This document shows positions 34,965 through 44,890 of a DNA stretch of 64,000 nt, piece after piece. Below the pieces are notes generated by a model. That model saw only the letters and a program-made list of their open reading frames with translations. It was not told the origin of the DNA and searched no databases. Source of the stretch: Mycolicibacterium gadium (lineage in GTDB: Bacteria > Actinomycetota > Actinomycetes > Mycobacteriales > Mycobacteriaceae); contig NZ_AP022608.1 in NCBI RefSeq assembly GCF_010728925.1, positions 2,666,001 through 2,730,000 on the forward strand. The letters run 5' to 3'. Within the stretch, counting starts at the first letter, position 1; each line of letters begins with the position of its first letter. The translations under genes and the position numbers were made by a program.

Positions 34965-36110
34965 TCAGTTACCGACGGTCAGGCCGACCTTCTGGAACTC
35001 CTTGAGGTCGCAATAACCAGCCTTGGCCATCGATCGCCGCAGGCCACCGACGAGATTCAGCGATCCGAACGGATCGTCGGACGGCCCGGTCAGCACCTGG
35101 CCCAGCGAAGGCCGCTCGCCCAGCGCGACCTGCAGCAGAGCGCCGCGCGGCAACGACGGGTGCGCAGCCGCGGCGGGCCAGAACCAGCCGTCTCCCAGGG
35201 CCTCGGCGGCGGTGGCCAACGGGGTGCCGAGCACTACGGCGTCGGCACCGCACGCGATGGCCTTGGCCAGGTCGCCGGACGTGTGGATGTCACCGTCGGC
35301 GAGCACGTGCACGTAGCGCCCGCCGGTCTCGTCGAGGTATTCGCGGCGCGCGGCCGCGGCGTCGGCGATCGCGGTCGCCATCGGCACACTGATGCCGAGC
35401 ACCTCGTCGCTGGTGGTGACGCCGCGGGTCGATCCGTAGCCGACGATGACGCCCGCGGCGCCGGTGCGCATGAGGTGCAATGCGGTGCGGTGGTCGAGGA
35501 CACCGCCCGCCACCACCGGTATGTCGAGCTCGGAAATGAAGGTCTTGAGGTTCAGCGGTTCGCCGACCCCGTGATCTTGGGCGACCCGCTCCGCGGAGAT
35601 GATCGTGCCCTGGATGACCAGTAAGTCGACGCCGGCGGCCACCAGCGCCGGCGTCAGCGCCTGCGCATTTTGAGGACTCACTCGGACGGCCGTGGTCACA
35701 CCGGCATCGCGGATCCGCGCCACTGCGGCACCCAGCAGATCAGGATCCAGCGGCGCGGAGTGCAGTTGCTGCAACAGCCGGATCGCCGCCGCTGGTTCCG
35801 GCTCTTTCTCGGCCGCAGCGACGACCTGAGCGATCTTCTCCTCGACGTCGGCGTGCCTGCCGATCAGGCCTTCGCCGTTGAGCACACCGAGGCCGCCGAG
35901 ACGGCCCATCTCGATGGCGAACTCCGGCGACACCAGCGCGTCGGTCGGGTGTGCAACGACCGGGATCTCGAACCGGTAGGCATCCAGTTGCCAGGCCGTC
36001 GAAACATCTTGGGAGGACCTGGTTCTGCGGGACGGGACGATGTTGATCTCGTCGAGTTCGTAAGTGCGGCGGGCGGTTCGGCCCATGCCGATTTCAACTG
36101 TGTCACGCAC
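34965..36110 (-). CDS. guaB3: IMP dehydrogenase-family protein GuaB3
   Basis: The 381-residue TIM-barrel protein of the IMPDH/GMP reductase family begins MRDTVEIGMGRTARRTYELDEI. It has the phosphate-binding-like GAAGVIVGYGSTRG, VLADGDIHTSGDLAKAIACGADAVVLGTPLA and a short C-terminus. It lacks the CBS pair of GuaB2 and the canonical GPGSxCTTR loop, as expected of the mycobacterial paralogue; in actinobacteria GuaB3 has been linked to GMP reductase-like or uncertain activity. It is 27 nt downstream of guaB2 and probably co-transcribed. Confidence 0.93.
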   Translation of the reverse strand: MRDTVEIGMGRTARRTYELDEINIVPSRRTRSSQDVSTAWQLDAYRFEIPVVAHPTDALVSPEFAIEMGRLGGLGVLNGEGLIGRHADVEEKIAQVVAAAEKEPEPAAAIRLLQQLHSAPLDPDLLGAAVARIRDAGVTTAVRVSPQNAQALTPALVAAGVDLLVIQGTIISAERVAQDHGVGEPLNLKTFISELDIPVVAGGVLDHRTALHLMRTGAAGVIVGYGSTRGVTTSDEVLGISVPMATAIADAAAARREYLDETGGRYVHVLADGDIHTSGDLAKAIACGADAVVLGTPLATAAEALGDGWFWPAAAAHPSLPRGALLQVALGERPSLGQVLTGPSDDPFGSLNLVGGLRRSMAKAGYCDLKEFQKVGLTVGN

Positions 36111-36137
36111 TGCGTCATCTCCCCTTCGAGCACGCTG

Positions 36138-38224
<2,087 letters not shown>

Positions 38225-38239
38225 CGGCGCAGCCGCTGG

Positions 38240-39484
38240 TTAGCTGCCGTCGCCGCCGGAGCCAGACTCCGGCTCGGGAACCACGAACGTCGTCGTAACC
38301 GGCGCTCGCCGTTGCACCGGCGGTTCCTCGACCGTCGCCGGAGGTGCCTCGACAGTTGCGGGCGGTTCCTCAACGGTCACAGGAGGTGCCTCAACCGTCG
38401 CAGGCGGTACTTCGACGGGCGGCGCCTCCTCAGCGGCCTCGGAGACCGTCGATGACGGCGCAGCAGGCTGCTGGGTCCTAGTAGCTGCCACGGTGGTCGT
38501 CGTCGTTGCTGCCGTTGTTGGCGGGGCGGTAGTCGCCGGAGGCGGTTCTTCCTCCGGCGTGGCCGATGGAGGCGGCGTGCTGGGCGGCAACGATGTCGGC
38601 TCTACCGTTGCAGGCACCGACGACGGGGGCGGGCCCTGCACTGGCGGACTGGTCGGCGGCGCTGTCGGGCTGGTCGGCGCTGTCGGGCTGGTCGGCGCTG
38701 TCGGGCTGGTCGGCGACGTCGGACTGGTCGGCGACGTCGGAGACGTGGGCGATGTGGTTTCCGAGGACGGCGAGGTCGGCGACGTGGTCTCCGACGAGGT
38801 GCCGTTCGTGGATGTCGGGGTGTCGAGCACGACCACCGGCACATCCGGGAAGACCGGCGGAGGCATGTCGGGCGGCAGCACCGCGGCGGCGTCCTGCGCC
38901 TCGACCTTGACCGTCAGTTCTTGCCACTCGGAAACCAGTTCCTGTTTGCGCACATCGTCGTTCACCGTCGCGACCGTGGTGGTCAGCGTCTCCAATTTCT
39001 GCTGCGCGGCATCCCACTGCCCTTGGTCGACGAGCTGCTGCACCTCGGCGAGTTGTTGCGAGGCAAGCATCACGGCGTCATCCCGCGGAGCCGGCGCCTC
39101 GCCGAAGATCATCGTGCGCAGACCGTAGAGCGAGTCGCCCGGTCCGGCGCCTGCCACAACGCTGGCGAAGCCACCGAGACACAGCACCGCGGCGGCGGTC
39201 GATCCGATCAGAGCCAGAGTTCGACGGGACCGCTTGCGCGTGCGCTGGGCGGTGTCGAGTGCGATCACCGCGTCGCGCGGCGTCACGGGCACCGTCATCG
39301 GCGCATCACGAATGTCGTCGCGCCAACCGGACAACAGGCTGATCAGCTCGGCGTCTCCGCGATCGCTTGCGTACGCCGGCTGCTCATACGCGAGCGCGTC
39401 GAGCAACTGATCAGTGCGGTTGATCTCGTTGAGCGACGGATCGCCCCCGTTGGAAGTCCAGCGTCCGAAGTCAGGCATGGTCAT
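38240..39484 (-). CDS. rsdA: Anti-sigma-D factor RsdA with expanded extracytoplasmic Pro/Thr tail
   Basis: The 414-residue protein has an N-terminal cytoplasmic sigma-binding part (FGRWTSNGGDPSLNEINRTDQLLDALA), one membrane helix at about residues 90-112 and an extracytoplasmic region. That region includes a coiled/helical segment (MLASQQLAEVQQLVDQGQWDAAQQKLETLT) and then a very long Pro/Ser/Thr/Glu-rich tail of tandem SPT and PPATVEA-type repeats. In M. tuberculosis RsdA (about 299 residues as I recall) sequesters SigD and is destroyed by proteolysis on signal. The gene overlaps sigD by 14 nt. Confidence 0.9.
   Translation of the reverse strand: MTMPDFGRWTSNGGDPSLNEINRTDQLLDALAYEQPAYASDRGDAELISLLSGWRDDIRDAPMTVPVTPRDAVIALDTAQRTRKRSRRTLALIGSTAAAVLCLGGFASVVAGAGPGDSLYGLRTMIFGEAPAPRDDAVMLASQQLAEVQQLVDQGQWDAAQQKLETLTTTVATVNDDVRKQELVSEWQELTVKVEAQDAAAVLPPDMPPPVFPDVPVVVLDTPTSTNGTSSETTSPTSPSSETTSPTSPTSPTSPTSPTSPTAPTSPTAPTSPTAPPTSPPVQGPPPSSVPATVEPTSLPPSTPPPSATPEEEPPPATTAPPTTAATTTTTVAATRTQQPAAPSSTVSEAAEEAPPVEVPPATVEAPPVTVEEPPATVEAPPATVEEPPVQRRAPVTTTFVVPEPESGSGGDGS
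38322..38426 (-). repeat. Five 21-nt tandem repeats in rsdA tail
   Basis: Five consecutive 21-nt units of the form GGTnCCTCnACnGTnnCnGGn encode repeated seven-residue blocks like PPATVEA/PPVTVEE. They alternate in a two-unit pattern, so 42-nt pairs are more alike than neighbours. This is coding sequence of RsdA, not an intergenic array. Confidence 0.85.
38661..38750 (-). repeat. Five 18-nt tandem repeats in rsdA tail
   Basis: Three identical 18-nt units GCTGTCGGGCTGGTCGGC are followed by two diverged copies. They encode the SPTAPT/SPTSPT hexapeptides of the RsdA linker. Identical copies suggest recent slippage and probable length variation between strains. Confidence 0.85.
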
Positions 39485-40049
39485 GCCCCGTCGAGATGAT
39501 CTCTTCCTTCAACCGTGCGAGTGCACGGTGCTGGGCGACCCGGACCGCGCCCGCAGTACTGCCGACCGCCTCGGCGGTCTCTTCGGCGCTCATGCCGACG
39601 ACCACGCGCAGGATCAGAATCTCGCGTTGCTTCTCCGGCAAAATCGCCAGCAGCTTCTTCATCCGGGCTGACGCCTCGGAATCCAGCGCCATCTGTTCGG
39701 GGCCGGCGTCCAGCGACAAGCGTTCCGGCACGACTTCCGTCGGGTCGGAGCGGTTCCTGCCCGCTGCGCGATGAGCGTCAGCGACCTTGTGCGCTGCGAT
39801 GCCATACACAAAGGCCAGGAACGGTCGTCCCTGATCCTTATAGCGCGGCAGCGCCGTAATGGCGGCCAAGCACACCTCCTGCGCGACGTCATCAGCTGAG
39901 AGGCCACTTCGCTCAGTCGACCCCACCCTCGCCCGGACGTACCGGATGACGATGGGACGAATGGTCTCCAGCACCCTCCGGAGTGCGTCCCGATTGCCCG
40001 CTACAGCCTCAGCGACGACATCATCGAGACGTTCTCCCGAAATTGTCAT
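39471..40049 (-). CDS. sigD: ECF RNA polymerase sigma factor SigD
   Basis: The 192-residue ECF sigma factor has region 2 containing DVAQEVCLAAITALPRYKDQGRPFLAFVYGIAAHKVADAHRAA (read as several segments) and region 4 with LPEKQREILILRVVVGMSAEETAEAVGSTAGAVRVAQHRALARL, the helix-turn-helix. ATG 40049 gives MTISGERLDD and has GGAGAG about 10 nt upstream; the frame is open to 40343. SigD responds to nutrient limitation and ageing in mycobacteria and is held by RsdA, encoded immediately downstream with overlap. Confidence 0.93.
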   Translation of the reverse strand: MTISGERLDDVVAEAVAGNRDALRRVLETIRPIVIRYVRARVGSTERSGLSADDVAQEVCLAAITALPRYKDQGRPFLAFVYGIAAHKVADAHRAAGRNRSDPTEVVPERLSLDAGPEQMALDSEASARMKKLLAILPEKQREILILRVVVGMSAEETAEAVGSTAGAVRVAQHRALARLKEEIISTGHDHA

Positions 40050-40140
40050 CGTGGGCGATCTCTCCAGCGTTACGTAACGGACACTTACCGGTGGGCTTGG
40101 CTCAGCTAAACAATAACTTTCAGGATGGAGTGCTCCCGTC

Positions 40141-40929
40141 TCAGCGGACGGCCCACACGCCGCCCCGTGACCTGACTGTGTCGGCAGAACCGTCGCGAAT
40201 CGCCCCCACCTCTGCTTCTGAGCGAACCGCGCTACCGATACCGGCCAGCAACGAGGCCAACGCCCAGCGCAGCGGGACCATTCCGTGTTGTTCCGTGTCC
40301 TCGAGTGCGGCATCGGCCACCCGCCGGGAGCCGTCGAGGTCACCGACGCAGCACAGCGCCGCGGCCATGACTACCTCGGTTTTGACGGTGTGCCGTACCG
40401 AACCGAGCGTGGCGGCGGCCGCCCTGGCCGCCTCCGCATGATGCACCGCGGACGAACCCTGTCCGCGGGCCATCGCCAGCTCCGCGGACACCCAGGCGAT
40501 CCGCACATGCAGGCGTGCAGGCACCGGGCCGTCGAGAAGGTCGGCGGCGCGGAGCAACGCCCGCTCCGACGCCGCGAACCGTCCCGTGCCCAGCGCGTCG
40601 GCGGCCAGCCCGATCAGCGCGTCGCCGCCCGCTTCCCGATCGGCGCCCGCAAGTGCGGACGCTCTGCCGTCCCAGGTGCGGGCCCGGTCGTGCCATCCGA
40701 GCTGGCGCAGAAACGACGCGCGGGTGCTGTGGGCCAGCGACACCAGCGAGCCGGGCGGCTGACGTCGCAATGTGGCGAGGTCGGCCAGCGCGCTGCTGTA
40801 GCGGCCCTGACCGCCGGCCACCACCGCCCGCAGCCATAGCTGCTGCGGAGTGGTCGCGGCGGGCAGCGGCCAACGTCCCGGATCGTCCCCGAACGCTGCG
40901 TTCGCCAGGTCTGCGGTGGAAGTGATCAT
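40141..40929 (-). CDS. TPR-like helical protein (Rv3415c-like)
   Basis: The 262-residue soluble protein is rich in Ala and Leu and reads as consecutive helical hairpins, for example QGRYSSALADLATLRRQPPGSLVSLAHSTRASFLRQLGWHDRARTWDGRASALAG, resembling tetratricopeptide repeats. ATG 40929 (MITSTADLANAAFGDDPG) is chosen; GTG 41016 is in frame and would add 29 residues. It is 91 nt upstream of sigD on the same strand and divergent from whiB3. Function unknown; the context suggests a link to sigD regulation or stress. Confidence 0.8.
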   Translation of the reverse strand: MITSTADLANAAFGDDPGRWPLPAATTPQQLWLRAVVAGGQGRYSSALADLATLRRQPPGSLVSLAHSTRASFLRQLGWHDRARTWDGRASALAGADREAGGDALIGLAADALGTGRFAASERALLRAADLLDGPVPARLHVRIAWVSAELAMARGQGSSAVHHAEAARAAAATLGSVRHTVKTEVVMAAALCCVGDLDGSRRVADAALEDTEQHGMVPLRWALASLLAGIGSAVRSEAEVGAIRDGSADTVRSRGGVWAVR

Positions 40930-41368
40930 CAACGCCGCGACGGTACCAACGCCGATCAGTCGGGCAGTGCAATACCCGGTACCCGTGGACTCGTATTTCA
41001 AAGGGGTCAAAATCACTTTGGTTAACAGTTGGTGCTGCGAAAGTTAATTCCATGTAAGACGGCGCGGAGTTGTGAAAAATTGCCGAAGTCGCATGCATCC
41101 ACGCGATCAGGACAAATACGCCTCGCCGGCCTCGGCATCACGTTTGCTTAAACACCGATCTCGACGGTGAAGTATCCCAAGATGAACGTGACGTAAATTC
41201 TGGACCTGCTGTTATGTCAATTAGCACATGTTCAGGCTATTGACGGAATTTCGTGAGCCCCCCTAGTTTGTGTGCACGAGTAGTCATCGGCGACTTGCGC
41301 TCGGATCGGTTCCGTAACTCACGCACTTGTGTAGTTGGCGAAATGAGTGTGTAGAGAGGGGTTTTCCA
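40930..41368. other. Divergent intergenic region between the TPR-like gene and whiB3
   Basis: This 439-nt region has no convincing coding potential and is clearly more AT-rich than its neighbours. It holds the whiB3 promoter and leader and presumably the promoter of the sigD-side genes. I see no strong palindrome or RNA-gene-like hairpin beyond short inverted repeats. Confidence 0.7.
41240..41269 (+). promoter_or_regulatory. Putative whiB3 promoter with long leader
   Basis: TTGACG (41240-41245), an 18-nt spacer and TAGTTT (41264-41269) form a reasonable SigA-type promoter. Transcription would begin near 41276, leaving an untranslated leader of about 90 nt before ATG 41369. A long leader fits a gene with several regulatory inputs. 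Confidence 0.5.
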
Positions 41369-41659
41369 ATGCCACAGCCGCAACAGCTTCCCGGACCCAA
41401 CGCAGATATCTGGGATTGGCAGATCGCCGGCCTTTGCCGAGGCGTCGACTCGTCCATGTTCTTTCACCCCGACGGCGAACGCGGCCGGGCCCGCGCTCAG
41501 CGTGAGATGCGTGCCAAGGAGATGTGCCGCAGCTGCCCGGTGATCACGCAGTGTCGCTCGCATGCGCTGGCGGTGGGTGAGCCCTACGGTATTTGGGGCG
41601 GCCTGTCCGAGTCCGAGCGCGAATTGTTGCTGAAGCGGGGTATCCGCCGCGCTTCATAG
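41369..41659 (+). CDS. whiB3: WhiB3 iron-sulfur redox regulator
   Basis: The 96-residue WhiB protein binds a 4Fe-4S cluster through Cys23, Cys53, Cys56 and Cys62 (C-Xn-C-X2-C-X5-C). The GIWGG turn is at residues 74-78, followed by a basic tail KRGIRR. WhiB3 senses NO, oxygen and redox state, binds the SigA region 4, and controls lipid anabolism and redox balance in M. tuberculosis. Start ATG 41369 follows GAGAGGGG. The upstream-extended frame from 41327 lacks family similarity. A strong terminator follows. Confidence 0.95.
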   Translation: MPQPQQLPGPNADIWDWQIAGLCRGVDSSMFFHPDGERGRARAQREMRAKEMCRSCPVITQCRSHALAVGEPYGIWGGLSESERELLLKRGIRRAS

Positions 41660-41676
41660 TCACGAACCCAATCGAG

Positions 41677-41712
41677 AAGGTCCCATCCGGCGTCCCGGGT
41701 GGGACCTTTTCC
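41677..41712 (+). terminator. Intrinsic terminator of whiB3
   Basis: AAGGTCCCATCC (41677-41688) pairs with GGGTGGGACCTT (41697-41708) as a 12-bp stem with one G-U pair and an 8-nt loop, followed by a run of four T residues and CC. This is one of the clearest intrinsic terminators in the window and separates whiB3 from the nitrilase-like gene. Confidence 0.88.
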
Positions 41713-41753
41713 ATCGGCCGATCGGGCGGGCGTGCGGCTGATTCTCGCTTAAC

Positions 41754-43835
41754 ATGAGCCACGACTCAGGGAGCGCCGATGACAGACCCGACGCCGGCAT
41801 CGATGTGGGCGGCATTGAGCGGCGGGCCGTCACCGACGAAATTCTCGAGTGGCCCCCGGATCTGTTCGCCCTCACCGAAGTGATCCTCGACCACACCCAG
41901 GCTTATCGCTTCGTCTTGTCCCCACCAGGTGGCGCGACGTGGCCGCCCGATCGATATGTCAGCTGGGCCGAAGCAGTCGAAGATGCGGGACGAGAGTGGA
42001 GCGGCTGGGTCGACAACCGCGGCGGCAGCGCGGTTCCCGAAATACTCGCCCGAGAATGGAAGGTCTTCCGCGACCAGATCCAGATCCCGATCGACGACCT
42101 CACCGAGGGTCGTGACTGGCTGATGTGTGAGGCGCTTCTGACACTTCATGCGATTGCCGACGAGGCGTGCGCCGGATTGGGCGCCCCGGTTGCTCGGCCC
42201 GACGATCACGGCTACGCCTACCGCGCCCGCGGCCGTGAGCTCTTGGCCCGAACCGGGTCGCTGGCCCGCATTCACCCCAACCTCCTCCGTGTGATCCCGA
42301 AAGTTCGCACCTCGCCCAATGCGACTGCCTTGGGCTCGTTTTCGCGGTACGCGTGCGTACATCGGCCAGGCGCTCAGGTCGTATGGTCGAAGGTCCCTGT
42401 GCGGCATCGCGGCACCGATCTGCAGGCTGAGTACGCGAACCTACTCCTGCTGCCCTGGCCGCTGCGGATACGTGAGACCGACTTTCGACCTGTCGAAGGT
42501 TCGGTGCGCAGGCACACCAGCGAGCCCTTCGGTTATTTCGAATTCGCACCGCCGGAACGCCTTGACTTCGACCTGGTGGACCGCACCATCCTCGCCGCCC
42601 TGGACGAGGTCTCCAGTGTTGACGTGGTGGTCTTTCCCGAAAGCGCAATCGACGAAGGCGATCTCGAGGAACTCGAGGCCGTCCTGGACCGCCACGGCGT
42701 CAATATCTTGATGGCCGGAGTCCGACAACCGGTACCGGGGAATGGGCGGTTACCGGGCAACTGGGTGCACATCGGGGTGAATTCGCAGCTGGAAAAGGGC
42801 GCCAGAAAGAGCGCAACGGCAACAGGTTCCGATCGCCGGCAGTGGTTTCACATTCGCCAGAACAAACATCACCGATGGTCGCTCGACGAAGCTCAGATCT
42901 ATCAATACCACCTCGGCGGGGCGCTGCATCCACACATCCGGTGGTGGGAGGCGATGGACGTCTCACGCAGGACGGTCCAGTTCATCGAAATGGGAGAGGA
43001 ACTGACCCTCTGCTGTTTGATCTGCGAGGACCTGTCCCAGCGCGACGATGTCGCCGAGGTCGTTCGATCGGTTGGACCCACGCTGGTCGTGACGCCTCTG
43101 CTCGACGGACCTCAGCTGACGTCACGGTGGGCGGGCCGATACGCCAGCATCCTGGCCGACGATCCGGGTTCGGCGGTGGCGACGCTCAGCGCGTACGGAA
43201 TGGTGCGACGCTCGCAGCCACCAGGTTTCGGCTTCTCCCCCATCGTCGGACTGTGGCGAGACCCGGTCCGGGGTACCCGGGAGGTTCCGTTGGAGGCCGG
43301 CGCCCATGGCGTCCTGATGACGATCTGCGGGGATCGCGCATTGCGACGTACGGCGGACAGCCGTAGACCGATCGGGAACGCGGTCCACTACTTCGACGTG
43401 TCGGTTCACCAAATCCACGCTGCGGGAACAGGTTCGGACTTCCAACCGGCCTCCAGTCCGCCGTCGCCGCCGGTGCTTGAAGTCGAGGAGCTCACTGTTC
43501 TCACCGGGTGGGCCCAGGCGGTCTCAGAAACCCTGACAGTGGCGCCGAAGCGCCTGACCGAGCTGCTGGCCGAGGCACGCCCGGGCTCGCCCTGGCGGAC
43601 CGAATTCAATGTCGTCGAGCCATCGGACCGTCTCGACCAAGCCGTCGACGTCATCGAACGCATCGTTGCGACGTGCTCGAGCTCGGACGGTCCGCCGACA
43701 GTCGATGCCCTGCTCGCCGCGACTACCGAGGACCGGCCGGGAGAACCGGCACTCGATGGTTTGGTCCGTCGTGTCCTGCGATCCACGCTGGAGCAAGGTC
43801 GTAGCCGAAATGCGGCGACGGCGATGTGGCCCTAG
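41754..43835 (+). CDS. Large nitrilase/carbon-nitrogen hydrolase-like protein of unknown role
   Basis: The 693-residue protein carries a recognisable CN-hydrolase domain at about residues 265-560 with all three catalytic positions: Glu296 (VVVFPESA), Lys371 (RQNKHHRW) and Cys424 (CLICEDLSQ). After the Cys comes the expected SVGPTLVVTPLLD strand and an R-W-A-G-R-Y-A helix. The N-terminal ~260 residues are an unassigned helical/mixed domain, and residues 590-693 form another tail. Ordinary nitrilases are about 270-350 residues, so this is a multidomain relative. No Shine-Dalgarno precedes ATG 41754. It is isolated by the whiB3 terminator and convergent with the DUF4349 gene. I do not recognise the family; nitrilase-like domains are also known fused to defence reverse transcriptases, but no RT motif is present. 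Confidence 0.78.
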   Translation: MSHDSGSADDRPDAGIDVGGIERRAVTDEILEWPPDLFALTEVILDHTQAYRFVLSPPGGATWPPDRYVSWAEAVEDAGREWSGWVDNRGGSAVPEILAREWKVFRDQIQIPIDDLTEGRDWLMCEALLTLHAIADEACAGLGAPVARPDDHGYAYRARGRELLARTGSLARIHPNLLRVIPKVRTSPNATALGSFSRYACVHRPGAQVVWSKVPVRHRGTDLQAEYANLLLLPWPLRIRETDFRPVEGSVRRHTSEPFGYFEFAPPERLDFDLVDRTILAALDEVSSVDVVVFPESAIDEGDLEELEAVLDRHGVNILMAGVRQPVPGNGRLPGNWVHIGVNSQLEKGARKSATATGSDRRQWFHIRQNKHHRWSLDEAQIYQYHLGGALHPHIRWWEAMDVSRRTVQFIEMGEELTLCCLICEDLSQRDDVAEVVRSVGPTLVVTPLLDGPQLTSRWAGRYASILADDPGSAVATLSAYGMVRRSQPPGFGFSPIVGLWRDPVRGTREVPLEAGAHGVLMTICGDRALRRTADSRRPIGNAVHYFDVSVHQIHAAGTGSDFQPASSPPSPPVLEVEELTVLTGWAQAVSETLTVAPKRLTELLAEARPGSPWRTEFNVVEPSDRLDQAVDVIERIVATCSSSDGPPTVDALLAATTEDRPGEPALDGLVRRVLRSTLEQGRSRNAATAMWP

Positions 43836-43866
43836 CAGAAGTTGCCAACTCGGCCGCAACAACTGC

Positions 43867-44823
43867 TCAGGCGTCCGGTTCGCTGTCGGGCTTCGCGACG
43901 TCCGCGTCTGACGCGTCGGCGGACTTGGCCGCGGCCACCGGCTTGGGCTGACGGGCACCAGCCACGCGGATGACGCCGTAGCAGAGAGCGACGACGGCGG
44001 CCAACACGAGCAGCCACGGCAGCAGCAAACCGAACAGCAGCACCAGGTTTCCCGCGACGGAAACCAATCCGTCCCAACCTCGTTCGACCTGCCCGAGAAA
44101 TCCCTGATACTGCTTGGGTGCCGGTCCGCCGATCGTTTCTGCCACGAAAGTGACGTTGACAGTGCTGTATTCGATGCGGTCGCCGAGGGCTTCACGCTGG
44201 GCGCGCAGACTATCCAAGTCCGCTTGACGCTGAGAGAGTGCGTCCTCGGCGGCGATGAGTGCTTCGGGGTCGCGGGCATCACGCATGATCGCCAGCAGGC
44301 GGTCCACCGAGGTCTGCAGCGCCTTGATACGGGCGTCGAGATCGACCCGCTGCGCCGTCACATCCTCGGAGCTGGTTTCGGCAGTCTGCACGGTGCCCAA
44401 CGTCTTGAGCTCGCGCACCACACCGTCGAGCTTGTCCACCGGAACGCGCAGCACGACCGACGTGCGCGCCAATCCCGAGTCGGACCCCGCGTCCTCGCTG
44501 CGGCTGTCGACGCGGCCGTCGGCGTCCTCGACCATGGCGGCCGCCTTGTCCGCGGCCTCGGAGGTGTTGGCCACCGTGATGGTCATCGATGCGGTCTTGA
44601 CGACGTCGCGCTGGACGTCGTCCACCGGCATGGGCTCCTGCGGCGGTGGGGCCTCCGGTGCGCCCGCGGCGGCGCCATCGGTGGTGAACTTGGACGCGGG
44701 CGCGTCATTATCCTGGCGCGACGGACCCGACCCGGCACACGCCGTCAAAAGCGCCAGAGTCGCGATTCCGGTGATCGCCACCGTCAACCATTTGCGGTAC
44801 AACCTGCAGGAAGTGCTGCTCAT
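43867..44823 (-). CDS. DUF4349 lipoprotein with C-terminal membrane segment
   Basis: The 318-residue product has a lipoprotein signal (basic n-region, ITGIATLALLTAC, lipobox LTAC with Cys29) and the DUF4349 domain VVKTASMTITVANTSEAADKAAAMVEDADGRV. A coiled-coil region follows (IKALQTSVDRLLAIMRDARDPEALIAAEDALSQRQADLDSLRAQREALGDRI in parts). A membrane helix near residues 265-295 (LVLLFGLLLPWLLVLAAVVALCYG) precedes a charged cytoplasmic tail. ATG 44823 is chosen; in-frame starts exist at 44835 and 44901. Function unknown; envelope anchored on both sides. Confidence 0.8.
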   Translation of the reverse strand: MSSTSCRLYRKWLTVAITGIATLALLTACAGSGPSRQDNDAPASKFTTDGAAAGAPEAPPPQEPMPVDDVQRDVVKTASMTITVANTSEAADKAAAMVEDADGRVDSRSEDAGSDSGLARTSVVLRVPVDKLDGVVRELKTLGTVQTAETSSEDVTAQRVDLDARIKALQTSVDRLLAIMRDARDPEALIAAEDALSQRQADLDSLRAQREALGDRIEYSTVNVTFVAETIGGPAPKQYQGFLGQVERGWDGLVSVAGNLVLLFGLLLPWLLVLAAVVALCYGVIRVAGARQPKPVAAAKSADASDADVAKPDSEPDA

Positions 44824-44890
44824 GGCAGCCACCATGCCATTAGCTGTGAAGTTCGACCATTTTCGCTGGTTGGATAGGCGGTCAACGAGG

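Noticed and set aside
38322..38750. CRISPR-like array suspected from short repeats.
   Set aside because: The repeats are contiguous, without spacers, keep the rsdA reading frame and encode Pro/Thr-rich peptides.
40046..40075. Possible SigD-type autoregulatory promoter GTAACGCT ... CGAT just upstream of sigD.
   Set aside because: The CGAT element would overlap the ATG 40049 codon, leaving transcription to start inside the gene; the consensus I recall is also uncertain.
42842..43366. Internal alternative frames of the nitrilase-like gene (174 residues and others).
   Set aside because: They are shadows; the main frame keeps the CN-hydrolase catalytic residues.
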